Assembly (NCBI GenBank): GCA_949752735.1
Contig: OX457044.1
Span: 13,007,294 to 13,071,293 of the forward strand
DNA: 64,000 bases
Source of the DNA: Lumbricus terrestris
Lineage: Eukaryota; Annelida; Clitellata; Crassiclitellata; Lumbricidae
Reading direction: 5' to 3'
Part shown: in pieces, positions 12,731 through 24,164 of the stretch
Layout of the letters: the number at the start of each line of letters is the position of its first letter
Position numbering within the stretch: position 1 is the stretch's first letter
Made by a program: the position numbers and the translations under genes
The notes under the pieces: generated by a model
Told to the model about the DNA's origin: nothing
What the model saw: only the letters and a program-made list of their open reading frames with translations
Database searches by the model: none

Positions 12731-13496
12731 GGGTATCCGGACTTTACCCCCCGGCCCATTACCCCCTGCCATTTCCCCCCTGCCATTACCCCCCGCCCAT
12801 TACCCCCGTAGGACATTACCCCCTGTCATTACCCCCCGGCCTGCTTACATTTGGGGTTAGTTTATGTACGTATGTTTTGTATGTATGTATGCATGCATGT
12901 ATGTATGTATGTACGAGGGTGTTCGGTTCATCAAGCTTCTATTTCTCGCTCGCTATTCTCGTCAATCCAGCTTCTATCTCATATATAAAAATACCCTCAT
13001 CCGGCTTCCATTTCTCATGCTTTATTTTCGTCAATCCAGCCTCTATTTCATATATAAAAATACCTTCATCCAGCTTTTATTTCTCTTGCGTTATTTTTGT
13101 TAATCCCATTGTGACGCATTGAGAAATGGAATCTGGATGATGGTTTTTTACAGGTGAATTAGAAGCTCGAATGACGAAAATAAAGCATGAGAAATAAGAG
13201 CTGGATGAAGGTATTTCTATGTCTGAAATAGAAGCTGGATTGACGAAAATAACGAGCGAGAAATAGAAGCTGGATGAAGGTATTAATAGGTATGAAATAG
13301 AAGCTGGATTGAAAAAATTCGCAAACAAACATACATACATACATACATATATACATACATACATAAACTAGCCCCAAATGTAAGCAGACCGGGGGGTAAT
13401 GACAGGGGGTAATGTCCTACGGGGGGTAATGGGCGGGGGTAATGGCAGAAGGGAAATGGCAGGGGGTAATGGGCCGGGGGGTAAAGTCCTAGACCC
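12731..13496. mobile_element. Foldback MITE with long GTAAT/GG-rich inverted ends and an 8-bp target duplication
   Basis: The left end is GGGTATCCGGACTTTACCCC; the right end is its inverse (GGGGTAAAGTCCTAGACCC). The arms continue with CATTACCCCC-type units, the shared CTGCTTACATTTGGGG block and an ATGT/ACAT microsatellite on each side. The centre (about 12915-13315) holds several repeated units with GAATCTGGATGA/AGCTGGATGAAGG sequences in alternating orientation. The overlapping small frames encode repeats. The 8-bp duplication suggests hAT-type mobilisation. Confidence 0.82.
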
Positions 13497-13504
13497 GCTG
13501 AGAA
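13497..13504. repeat. Target-site duplication, right copy
   Basis: GCTGAGAA, identical to 12723-12730. Confidence 0.75.
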
Positions 13505-14800
13505 GATTGACACCAAGATCGACCAGATCGGATCAAAACTGACAAAGATACGTACACAGGGAAAATACACGGGCAACGGCTTATGAAATGCCTTCCGAAG
13601 CCCTTCCCACAACTCAGGTAACTCACTCACACGTACACAAGATAGAACTCGGCGTGACGTTCAATCTGACACCGACTTTTCACTGATCGGACCACAGACA
13701 ACAAAGTTACAGTCTCGCGACCGGCGGATGGCCCGGTCTACCGTGCACTTCAACCCACACGTACAAATACGAGCCGGTACGGCTAAGCGAACACTTCATG
13801 ACCCTGCTACTGGTCGACGCGAAGACCAATAGGTGAAAGTAAAGATATTCGAAAGAGCCAAGGTTACAATTTCATACAATCGCGGGCGTATGGAGCCGCG
13901 GGTCTCCAACACAGACCTGTACGGGACGGTCGCTCGCTGGCGCGGCGCCGCTTTGCCGTACGCTAAGGGAAAAACGTGCGATCGGCAAAAGACCGGAAGA
14001 AACTCTTCGCGAGTTTATACAGTCGAAACTCTTACTCAAACTCGTTAATTCTCCACAGGTAAAACGTTTCTCTCCCCAAGACGAACAGTTTGACACCAAG
14101 TTTACGTAGATCGGACAAAGTTGTCCGGTAAACTTCGACCTCTCTTGGGCGGTCGCTCGGTAGCACGGTAGCAGGCCGCGACGAACTTTGCGAGCCTCTA
14201 CTGATTTACTGAGAGCCCACAGCTACTAGCTCTCACTGTATCTATGTCCGCACAGACAAGACGAACAGTTTGACACCAAGATAGAGTCGATCGGATCACA
14301 GCTGACGGAGTTGCCCGTAGAGCGAAAGCCCGTTGCGCGGCGATCGCGGACAAAACCACACTAAGAAAATACGCCGGCGCCGGCAAACTGTGTGAACGGT
14401 GCGCCGTCGACCGCTTACCGTTGCTGGCCTTCGCTGCACTAGACAAAGACCGGGGAAACCAAGTTTGCGCACTTCTGCCGTTGAAACCGTAACCGTCACT
14501 GACTAACTCTCAACAGGTAAAGTATTCCACTTGTCAAGGCGAGCAAGATTGTCGCCGAAATCGAAACGATCGGACCACAGGATACGAAGTTATTCACGCT
14601 GACACTTTCGTTGCCGGTCTTCGCTGCACCACGCGTAAGACCGGCGCGTAATCTGAGAACGAAAGTTGCGCGCAAAGTACGGGGTACCTTTGCGCGCTTC
14701 TAACGTCGAAATTATCACTGCCACACGTTAACTCTCAACAGACGAAATACTCGCTTCGACAGGACGAACAGTTAGACACCTAGTTTAACATAAAACGCCT
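13505..14800 (+). repeat. Diverged tandem-like repeat with GACACCAAG...GATCGGA motif
   Basis: Related phrases recur roughly every 180-250 bp: GACACCAAGATCGACCAGAT (13508), GACACCGACTTTTCACTGAT (13670), GACACCAAGTTTACGTAGAT (14090), GACACCAAGATAGAGTCGAT (14272) and GACGAACAGTTAGACACC (14763). Many repeats are preceded by a CTCAACAGGT/ACAGGTAAA phrase. It is too diverged to be a recent satellite. Confidence 0.5.
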
Positions 14801-14849
14801 TCTTACAATTTTGCGGATCATTACGTAGATTGACCCGACTATACAACCT

Positions 14850-15065
14850 TTTGAATCAATTATAGGCTGCCATTTTGGCCGCCATCCTGTTTTCCCATGC
14901 AACCGCTAAAAATCAAGCTTGCTAACCACGATTTTCGTTCTCAGGAGGGTCGAATTAGTCTAGAAAAGCATGTTAGCAAATTATTACATGATTTGCTCCT
15001 AACTTTATCATTTCCAGATTCCATGCCTAGTCGAATTGGCGGCCATCTTTTTTCCCGCCAAAATT
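14850..15065 (+). repeat. Isolated arm of the foldback family seen at 59849-63322
   Basis: It contains GCCATTTTGGCCGCCATCCTGTTTTCCCATG, AAAAATCAAGCTTGCTAAC, CGATTTTCGTTCTCAG and TTACATGATTTGCT in the same order as the right arm at 63160-63320. Confidence 0.7.
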
Positions 15066-17200
15066 AGACCACTTGCCGTGGTGCGATTTTTGGCAACTTT
15101 TAGTATGTTTATCACCAGACCCAATACATCATAAAATCATCATAAAACGCTTTCTTGCAATTTGTTCAGGGTCATGTCGCAGATTGACCCGACTAACCAA
15201 GTTTGTAAGGATCGGACCAGAACTGATGAAGTTTCTCGATCAGGCCGGGGACTGGACCGGTCTTTCGCGGCAACACGCGAAATGGCTACCTAACTCGCGT
15301 CACAGTTACTCCCGCGAGTTACCGGACAGATTCACTTATTCGGCTCTAACTCCCAAACGCGGCGAGCTAGACCGGGTTTCTTGACACTTTCACGGGCAAA
15401 TCGTATGCGCCGCACAATCTGATGCAAGTTTCACCACCGTAACACGAAATTCCGCCGAGTATGGCACTCAACGACACTAGGACCTGGAGTCGATGCCTCT
15501 GCAGGAGCTGAACCGACCTCACACCGAAGAGTCAACAAGGCACACTTCACCCTTCAATTCAACCAGTAACTGTAATTGCGCGTCGGCCGAGGATTTGGCC
15601 CGACCGAACGCGGTCTCGAACACTACGCTTGACAGAAATTAAGGGGGCTGCACCCTTACTTAACTTCGCCTCTACCCGGCGCTTACGGGCAGATTATCGT
15701 TAACGTCTCGGTATCACTGTTTTTCGATTGCACTCTTCTTCAGTATTTCACTCACTCAAACGTATTCAACGGTACAGGGTTTTACGCGATCCGCCGAAGC
15801 AGAATGCGCAGCGCCCGAAGCACTCGGTAGCCAACGGCCGGCAGCCAAGGGGAAAGACGTGCGATGAACGATGCGCGCCCAACCCGATGCGCTGACGCGG
15901 TCAAAAGCTATCCACGGTAACAGGAGCTCACTATCAAGGCAAAAGGAAGGAAGAATTATTCGACGCCCGAAGCGTTCTATATTTTCCCCGACGCCCGAAG
16001 CGTTCTCGTTAGGTTGGGCAGCGCCCGAAGGAATTACACCCGCGCTCGCGCGGCTCAACGACCAGGCGGCGCCGCAGACTACGATGCAGTCACAAACCAC
16101 ACGCGTTCACAATCAGTAGGCAGAAATGCAATGTAATCACGTTCAATATTAATCTTCGGACCGGTAGAGCCGAAGCGTCTCCGTAGTAGGCGGGTCTTCC
16201 CTTCACCCGTATTAACCGCACTCGCGGCGAGGCGCTCTCTGGCTTGATCGAGGCGGGTAGGGGGCTGAGGCCTACCAAGCCGGATCCTTAGCGCAGAAGC
16301 AGATGCTGGATAATGGATATCAACTGTTCGTCAAGGAATTCCCGATGCTGATACCGACATGCTGAATCAACACGAAGAAGTACCTTGGGTAACTAGGTAG
16401 TCACCGAACTCGACACCGTAACAGGCGCTCTCCCGGCGCGGTGGTAACTCAGACGCGGTTTCCCGACGACCTCCGACACTCCGAACACGAGTGAGAGGCA
16501 GTAACTTTGAAACTGTGTGTAATCTGTTTGTAAGACGTAGCCGTAGATGTAATTATGAATATAACCTGTGGGTGATCCCTATCAGGTGTTTCTCTCTCGC
16601 CGGGTGGCGAATTGATAAGTATAATGAGCTGACGGGTTCGTGGCGGGTAGGGGGCCGAATCCTACACGACGCCGGAACCACGTGCAGACGATGCAGTTAA
16701 CCGACTCTTCACGGCAGGCACTCAGCGAATTCGTCGAACGAATACCACTAGATACTACCGAAAGGAGGATATTCTCGAGCAAGGCACTGAATGCCAGGAG
16801 ACATTCACAAGTCAAACGGAACGAGCCACCACCAACTCTTCCTGGCGCGGTTTTAGCGGGGCGATGCCCAGTCGGCCGCCGCTAGATCGTCAATACAGAT
16901 AAAACGTACAACCTCCGCGGGTGCGGATTCGATCGGATACAATATTTCTCTCTCACTTCACTAGGAATCACTTGGAAACCAACAAGTCACCGTAACAATG
17001 TCAATTTCAACGTGCCAGGCTGCGTAGAGATCAATGAGAAGAACAGAGTTGATGCTCATTGACCATAGAGTGATCGCCACCACTCTACACTACTGGCAGA
17101 ACACCGTGTGGCAGGCTTTATTCCACCGGAATATCGCTGTTTGCACGCTATTTGCAAGCCAAAAACCTGTATTCGGTCTTCCGTATGGAAAATTTCAATA
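15066..17200. other. GC-richer block with no recognised gene
   Basis: Short frames on both strands but none with family motifs. GCGCCCGAAG recurs several times between 15795 and 16035, and a GGCGGGTAGGGGGC phrase occurs at about 16252 and 16640. ATTCGGTCTTCCGTAT near 17172 is also found near 22979 in the inverted-repeat element, hinting that the two GC-rich blocks are related. Confidence 0.4.
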
Positions 17201-19616
17201 ATTCACCAAAAATCCAGTTCTCTTCCGATCTTCACCGAGTTTGTTTCTATCGATTCCTCTTGGTCTGGGCCATATCCTACGTCCTAAACTAAAGCTATCG
17301 GACCAGCCTAAAATTAATTATAGAATGAAATCAAATCCTACCTATAGGGTTTTAAGCGAAAATTGGGCTATTTTAAGCGCATAACTATTACTATTACTCT
17401 CGCCTGTGTCCAGCTTAGTTCTACAGGCATTAAACTAGCGGACGTCGTTTTATAGCGCATATACCTGTGGCGCATATTCGCCACACCTTGAACATAACAG
17501 GACTCGAATGGATTTAACATGGTTTAATTAGGACATTGTGACCAATCTGTGACGCTGGCGGTCATTACCCGTCACAAGTCGATTTTGACTTTTTTATTCA
17601 GTTATATTCTACAGATATTCGGCTTCAAAATACTTTTTACAGAATGAAAATATCTTTTTTCTAACTGAAGATAATTGAAGTTATATTCGTTCGATTGTGT
17701 AAGTTGTAGAATCATAATAAGGGAGAAAATCGATCTCAAAGTTTCAGAACATTCCTGTCGTAAAAGTCCTTAGTAACCATTGATTGATTATTCTGCAATT
17801 TTGCTGGTAAATAAATGGGCATATTATGTATCAAATACATCAAACGGCATCAAAATCTAGCTATTATTATCCAAACTGTGACTGAATTACAGGCAAGCTT
17901 GCTGAATTCGTTCTATTCTGTAAGACAATGAATGAATGAATCAATGAATCGGCCTAGCATAGAAGCAAACGTTTCCAAGAGTAAACAGCCAGAAATGGCG
18001 TATCGAACTCTAGGCCTATGAGTGTTATATTTCAAACACAATCAACCAGGCACTACACGATGTGGACCTTTGCCCATCTATAATCAAATGAAATGTAAAC
18101 ATTTTGCGTCCGATAAAGCAGCGTCTTACGAGAAGGCTTATTACCCTAGCTCTCGGCTACCTCAAAGAAATATTTACCTAACAGCTTTGTCTACAGAGAA
18201 ACATGAATAATAATAATACGAGACAATTGCGCTCGATAACAATCTGAGCGTAGTCTGAGAACTTATGCAAGTCTTTTCAATTCTTATAAAGAATTTTAAT
18301 TAGGCCTATTTACACACATAGACAATAATATTGTTCCTATTTACTACCTCGTACACACATCGCTCGAACGCGCAAACAGTCTAGGTAGGATAGATCAAAG
18401 ACGATTCAATTTGCATCAAGTCACCAATTATAGCCAGTACTAATAAAACTTCCTATAGATCTATAATTATTATGATGGGTGGCCGGATGGATGGCTGATG
18501 GGTGGGCTGTAGGTGGGTGGATTGCCAGTTTAGTCATGTTTACCAAAGTAATTGACCGCACCGTTGATCTCCGATCTCGGTACATCTCATTCTCCAAGCC
18601 AGCTTGTTATCCAATGAACTACCCCCTAACGAACAATCAACCAGGTTGCGCTTATCACAATTTGAGCAGTTTACAAGACGTTCGCTATTTCCTATTATTT
18701 TAACGATGTAAAATAATATTTATACAAATTCTTTCTAAAGCTAACGCTACTTGTAGGCCTGAGTAAGAAAAGGAGCAACAGAACATTTTCGGGTAGGTGC
18801 GCATGCGCAGTATCGAAAGTCAGTCTCGTAAACCAATAAGACTCGCAGAAAACTGGATCGGAAGCGTGGTTTGAGGCGTTGTCAGGTAAAGATGCTAAAC
18901 TTTATAGCCAAACTTTGTCACATTCAAGTAGGTGGCAAAATTTACCAGAACCGTCTAATATCATATTTTAAGGTATAATCTATCACGCGGTACACATGGC
19001 TACAAGAAATGGTCAGGTCAGCTTATGAAAACTCGGTCGTTCATGGCGAATTTTAACTTTGAAAATAGGCTATTTTTGGGACCAAGATTCAAAGCGAATT
19101 CTTGCACCACATGCGCCAAAAGTCATTTTTCCTCCACTAATCATTTGAATTCAACATTTTTAGTTGCAGATATTGAAAGTAGACATATTTTTAAATAATA
19201 ATACACTATAAAACAATTTTCCATATTTTTAAACCCTCTCGCCTGTTTTGCCTTCTATCTGGAAATCTAGATCGCGACAAGTGACGGGAAAAGAAGGCCA
19301 GTGACACATCTGATATTCTGACTATAGTTTACTAAACACCACTCCACAGAAACTCTGCACACCTCTCTCTTCAATAAACTAGTTCTCTGCCGTCATCCAT
19401 CAGCAAGTCTCCATCCTTTCTGGGCCTCCCTTGATAACCACAAATGATGCTCAATATTATTATTCACTGACATAATTATTCTTTATTTGGTCTGTTCAAT
19501 AAATAAATTGGATCGCATCGAATTGAATAATTGAGAAGCGCTTTACAAATGCTCATATGTGACCCGTCATAACAAAATGAGTCGCTAGGCCATCTTTGAG
19601 TATTTTGAGTTGTGTA
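17201..19616. other. AT-rich intron sequence without recognised features
   Basis: No element ends, long frames or RNA genes were recognised. The 62-aa and 74-aa frames at 18022 and 18479 show no motif. Confidence 0.5.
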
Positions 19617-19827
19617 TCCGGTAGAGTAGTGGTTAACACGCTGGCCAAGAGTGCGAGAGGTAGTGAGTTCGAGCCCCCGTTGGGCGGATTTGCTTTGTAG
19701 GCTGCCATCGGCGCCGTGTAATTACAAAGCTGTCTGTTCAGTTAGTAGTTAGGTTTAATTAAGATTACTGCATAACTTGTAATTGTAAAGCGCAGTGCGT
19801 CTTGCAGGCGTTTAATTAAATAAAATA
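19617..19827 (+). repeat. tRNA-derived SINE (family 3), plus strand
   Basis: The head GGTAGAGTAGTGGTTAAC and a B-box-like GAGTTCGAGCCCCCG are followed by the same body as 10971-11184. It ends TTTAATTAAATAAAATATAT and passes into a TTA tract. Confidence 0.85.

Positions 19828-19891
<64 letters not shown>
19828..19891. repeat. TTA microsatellite (SINE tail)
   Basis: Pure (TTA)n following the family 3 SINE. Confidence 0.95.
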
Positions 19892-19893
<2 letters not shown>

Positions 19894-20066
19894 GACTTGT
19901 CACTGGCATTCACATGCAAACGAAAGTTCTTACTGTCATTTAGGTCCTAATTGTGTCAGTAAACCTAGATTTATATTTGAAATGAACGAATGGGATAGGC
20001 CCTATACAGTATACAATCTATTTGTTTAGTGTCCTACAACAAAGGTCTGTTAACGTCAGTTAGAGC
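19892..20066 (+). mobile_element. Internal part of a GGACATTA MITE
   Basis: GACTTGTCACTGGCATTCAC through GTTAACGTCAGTTAG matches the 31153-31960 copy. Its continuation is interrupted by the inverted-repeat element beginning near 20090, and MITE end sequence reappears at 23271. Confidence 0.7.
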
Positions 20067-20513
20067 CCCCAGTGTGTCGCGTAAAAATGGTCGGTGTGTC
20101 GCGAAGAATTTGTTTGTCGCGAATTCTCACAGCATAGCCTACCATCAGTCGTTCTTGGATTACATGGACTTGTCAACTTGAGCAGTTTGGCAGGCGTAGG
20201 CTGTGAAAATATATTCCTTGCGCTTCATTTGGGTCATTTCTAGTCCATTAATTTTGATCACAATCGGGAGCAGCCTTATAGACCACCTGACAATCCCATG
20301 TAGGCCTACATGCGCCATACGGCATAAGACGTTAAGGAACGTACCCATTAAACTTTCTCTCAATGCTGTAGCCTAACCTTCGAAAATAATGGGGAAAATT
20401 AACCGTCTTTGTGTCGCCTACAGCATTGGTCATCTTGGTGTCCCGTCTGGTTACCTGCTAAGAGAGTAATATTAAACGTTCCTATCTAGCTCCCTTGAAA
20501 GTTTAATTGTATA

Positions 20514-20928
20514 CATATACCCGTGGTTCAAGTCACTCTGGTCTTCGGAATTTCGAGAACGCTCGGTGTTGTCCATCGGTGGCATTAGTTCGAGAGCTGC
20601 CGTCTGTGGTATCGTGCGTAAGAGCGGAGATCGGTCGGGCAAGAAGAAGAAGCCCGTAGCCGTGAAGGGAAGCTCTAAGCGATGGTCGGCTGCCCGCAAG
20701 TTAGTGAACCCTGTGTTGAGCGTCGGCCATCCTCAAGCTCCCCTCTCCCCGGTGACCGCGGAAGGGGCAGAGGCGGACTCTGATGCGACCGAGCTCTACA
20801 CCCTTTCACGGGCGACCATCTCGGGGCCTTCAACGGCCAACAGTGAAGGTGAAGTCGGCGCATCAGTCTTTCTAGTCGACGGCACAGACGAGATAGTGAT
20901 TCGGGCAACTCCCGGGATCGTGGTTTAA
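20514..20928 (+). CDS. Unrecognised basic ORF, copy B
   Basis: The frame can be read from about 20514 (no Met there; the first clear ATG-like choice is inside). It includes PWFKSLW, GKKKKPVAVKGSSKRWSAAR, LSVGHP and SDATELYTLSRATISG. It aligns end to end with copy A (minus strand, 11579-12217) and copy C in the order WF-LW, poly-basic, KGSSKR, GHP, SDxxELY. The frame stays open over the conserved part, which argues it was once selected as protein. Function unknown. Confidence 0.45.
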
Positions 20929-21192
20929 GGGAGTTTTGCCTAAGGCACTAGCAGCCCGACGTCCTTCTGCGCCGCCGGCGGCGGCGGCGAAGGGCAGAAC
21001 GCCACAAATTGCGAAAAGTCTCAGAAAGGATATAAAAGGATGACTTATCATTTTTATAATTCTTTATTTCCTTAGGCAAATCGCTTAAGCTGAGTTTTGA
21101 CTTCTGGGCCAGATGGGGTTTATGTGGCGTCCGCGCCCCAACAGACAACGCTTGTGACACTTCCCTTCTGCTATCACCTGGAAGCGCCTATG

Positions 21193-21710
21193 TCAGACCG
21201 GATTGTTCTCTCTCGGTGGGCCTTGTACCACCGAGAGCCTTCGGCTGCCCAGGACCCGGGAGGTACTCTGTCTTACCAGGATCGCCGGATCGCCTGAGTC
21301 TCCCGAGTGTGCTGCGTGTGCGCCGTCACCGTCGTTACCGACGGTCGGAGAAAACCCTGACACTGACGCCTGCGACCGGGTGTACAGCTCGGTATCGTCG
21401 GACCCAATCTCTGCCCCGCCCGCGGTCTCCGTATAAGCAACGTCCAGAGGATGGCCGACTCTCAACACACAGGGTCCGTTGTCCCACAGGTAGAGCGGCC
21501 TCACCGAGCGCCACCTGTCGCGGCTACGGCCTTCGTCTTCTTGCCCGACTTGTTTCTACCCTTTAGCACCACGCTGCATCTGGCAGCCACCGAACCGCCG
21601 CCACCAGCGGGGACTACAGCACATGTTCCAATTACCGGCGTCCACAGTGCCCTGAACCACAACCATTCCAACGGGCATAGCCCGAGGATGCGCCACGACC
21701 CTTTTCCCAT
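21193..21710 (-). pseudogene. Unrecognised basic ORF, copy C, frameshifted
   Basis: Two minus-strand frames share the conserved order. The frame starting near 21710 gives PLEWLWFRALW and SGKKTKAVAATGG; the other, ending at 21193, gives VGHP and SDDTELYTRSQASVSG. The change of frame lies near 21500. It faces copy B with about 270 bp between their ends. Confidence 0.45.
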
Positions 21711-23106
21711 CTCGTCACCGATGAATTAACCGGAGAGATGACCAACGATGCGGACACACTAGCGGGCAGAGTCAATCTGAAACCCGGGAGTGATCGAGAT
21801 CAGCAGCGGCCAAAACTCCCAATTTCTCTCTTACAATATATCTCTACGGAACACGCGCCACCGCCCTGTACAAAGTATACGGCGAACGACTTGGGCGCTC
21901 GCCTCACCCGTAAAACTGTCAACGGAAACCGTCACTTGCCCGAGACTTGGTCTTCTCGGCCGCTCGGAATATGCTGTTCTCTTTCCCAGTTTACTGGGAA
22001 AAAAGACCTGGCGGTCCTGGAGGACAGGTAACGGGTAACCCCGTCTCCGAAGAGACTTATTACTTGTAGTATTTTCTACCGGCGCCGTTCGCCCTTACTC
22101 TCAGCAATTACGGACCTCAACGTAAAGTCCATACCAAATAAACTTGGTCTTACCTCTCAAGTTTTACTCTGCTTCCCACGCTCCTAGCTTGCTCTAAGTC
22201 CACAAACGATCCTCTACCCGAGGAGAGCAACAAAATATCAACCGTTTAACTGACAAACTCGATAAACCTGATGACCCAATAAATCAATTTATTACTGTCG
22301 CCCTTGCAGTAACCGAGGAGCACCACGAGACTCAACCACGGCCTACTAGTAGGCCGTGACTCAACTGTCGGCAACCCAGTGCCGAACAGTTTACGTGTAC
22401 TGACTCGCGGGTATAATTTCTTTGAACGTGTCTAACCGAAACATCGGTCTCATGCGAACACCTGGAGTCGCAACGTCTCAAACAAGTAACCCCCGTAACT
22501 TCACGTTACGCTAACAAACACACAACGATCGGCCACACGGCAGGATCGTGAAAACGACCTGGTACGTTCGTTGCAGGTAGGAGCCCAACCCAGTCCTGCA
22601 GAACCGTCGACACAGGTTTATGTAACCCTGACTGAAAACTCAGTGACCGAAACCGTCACAGGATACTGCGATCACCCACTAGGCAAATCACGAATACTGC
22701 ATCCTTCCCTGATCCGTCGCCCACAGCCGGAAGTTTAAACCCCGTGAGATCGATGACAAGGAAACACCTTGACAGATCGTCACCGTAAGTTCTCACAACC
22801 GAAAGCTATGAATCAGGATCGCCCAAAATCGTATTCGTATGGCCAATGCCACCACTGTCGAGACAGACGAACACAATCCGAAATCACTATGAACGAATTA
22901 GCGAATCACGGTACTACTCCACGATATAAGCAGGCTTTACTACACCGGCAACCCTGTATGAACTGGCTTGAAAGTCCTATTCGGTCTTCCGTATAGGTCT
23001 GTTCCAAGGGTAAATGTTACCTAACGAGAGTCATGGTTACTCCCGCGAGTTAACCGAAAGTTATCATTCACATGAATCGCCCTTTTGTGGCGGGAACGCC
23101 ACATTT
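21711..23106. other. Interior of the inverted-repeat element, no recognised gene
   Basis: GC-rich with several short frames lacking motifs. It shares ATTCGGTCTTCCGTAT with 17172 and a general GATCGG/ACCGTCAC phrase style with 13.5-16.5 kb. Confidence 0.4.
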
Positions 23107-23270
23107 AAAAGGCTGCTCCCGATTGTGATCAAAATTAATGGAGAGAAATGAAGCGCAAGGAATAATCTTCACAGCCTACGCTTGGCAAACTGCTCAAGTG
23201 AACAAGTCCATGTAATGCAAGAACGACTGATGTAGGCAATGCTGTGAGAATTCGCGACACACCAATTCTT

Positions 23271-23350
23271 CTAATGTCCTACGCAAAATCGGGAGGCTAA
23301 TGGCCGGGGCTTTTGCCCGGGAGGGATAATGTCCGAGGGGGGGGAATTAT
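23271..23350 (-). mobile_element. MITE end fragment beyond the nested element
   Basis: CTAATGTCCTACGCAAAATC, then GGCTAATGGCC and GGATAATGTCC units, the inverse of the GGACATTA arrays. Confidence 0.7.
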
Positions 23351-23858
23351 TTGCGGTGAAAAAGAAGTTGGATTGATAAAAAATTATTCGAAAATCTCTC
23401 GCTTTAGCGTTTAAAATTATATTCGTCTAATTTTATTATTAATTTTATTAGGCCTATTTTTCCATAAATTTTCCTATTCTATCTTCGCATGAATACGTCT
23501 CACCAATCCAGCTGCTATTCGAGCAATAATTGCATTCTTATCGATCGATCCAACTTCTGTTTAAATAACAATTATTTTTCATGAATCCAATTGGAGCAGG
23601 AATCTATTCGGTCTATCCACTCCCACTTACGTGAAAAATATTTTCACCAATCCGATTTCTAATTACCAGGACTTCTTGTTGTCAATCCATGCAATGGTGA
23701 ATGATTTCGGAAGAAAAAATGATACATTAACAAGAATTTCTGCATAAATAGAATGAATTGATGGAGGTGATTCTTGCTTAAATTGAGGTTGGCTTGAAAA
23801 ACAATAGTCATTTCTAAAATGGAAGCCCCAGTCACGAGGAAATTTTATAGCCTAGGCC
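23351..23858. other. AT-rich intron sequence, nothing recognised
   Basis: No repeats or frames that I could assign. ATCCAACTTCT/ATCCAGCTGCT phrases resemble the central units of the 12731-13496 MITE, so it may be an old relative. Confidence 0.4.
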
Positions 23859-24164
23859 AGTGATTCCCAACCTTTTTGGACTGTAGGGCCACTTTTTCCA
23901 AGTTGGACGACACGAGGGCCACTTTTTCTTAGTTGTAGGACATTAGGGGGCCACAAGGCTAAAATTTAATTAACTAAAGGCGTGTAAAATTGCTATAAGT
24001 GAATCAAAATAGAATGTTTTATGAGATTTATTAACGTCCAAATAACATATTTGTAATGGAAAATAATTATATATTCTATCATGCACAAATTGTCAATTTT
24101 TACATATATTTTTCTTAGTTCATTGAGGTGCCGTGGGCCATTTTTTTACAAATGGCAGTGGGCC
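23859..24164 (+). mobile_element. hAT-like element end (CAGTGATTCCCAACC)
   Basis: CCAGTGATTCCCAACCTTTTTGG is the typical terminal sequence of many hAT transposons. It is followed by repeated GGGCCACTTTTT phrases. The matching right end (GGTTGGGAATCACTG) is absent, and a LINE begins where the copy stops, near 24165. Confidence 0.6.

Larger units (their letters stand above)
20090..23265. mobile_element. About 3.2-kb element with ~190-bp inverted ends, nested in a MITE
   Basis: The left arm (about 20090-20280) reads GGTGTGTCGCGAAG...GAATTCTCACAGCAT...GATCACAATCGGGAGCAGCC. The right arm (about 23107-23265) is its reverse complement with scattered differences. The interior is GC-richer and holds two copies, in opposite orientation, of the unrecognised basic ORF. 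MITE sequence lies immediately outside both arms. I found no transposase, reverse transcriptase or integrase motif inside. Confidence 0.68.

Noticed and set aside
13077..13377. Small proteins rich in Met-Tyr-Val-Cys
   Set aside because: Translated ATGT/ACAT tracts and repeats of the foldback MITE.
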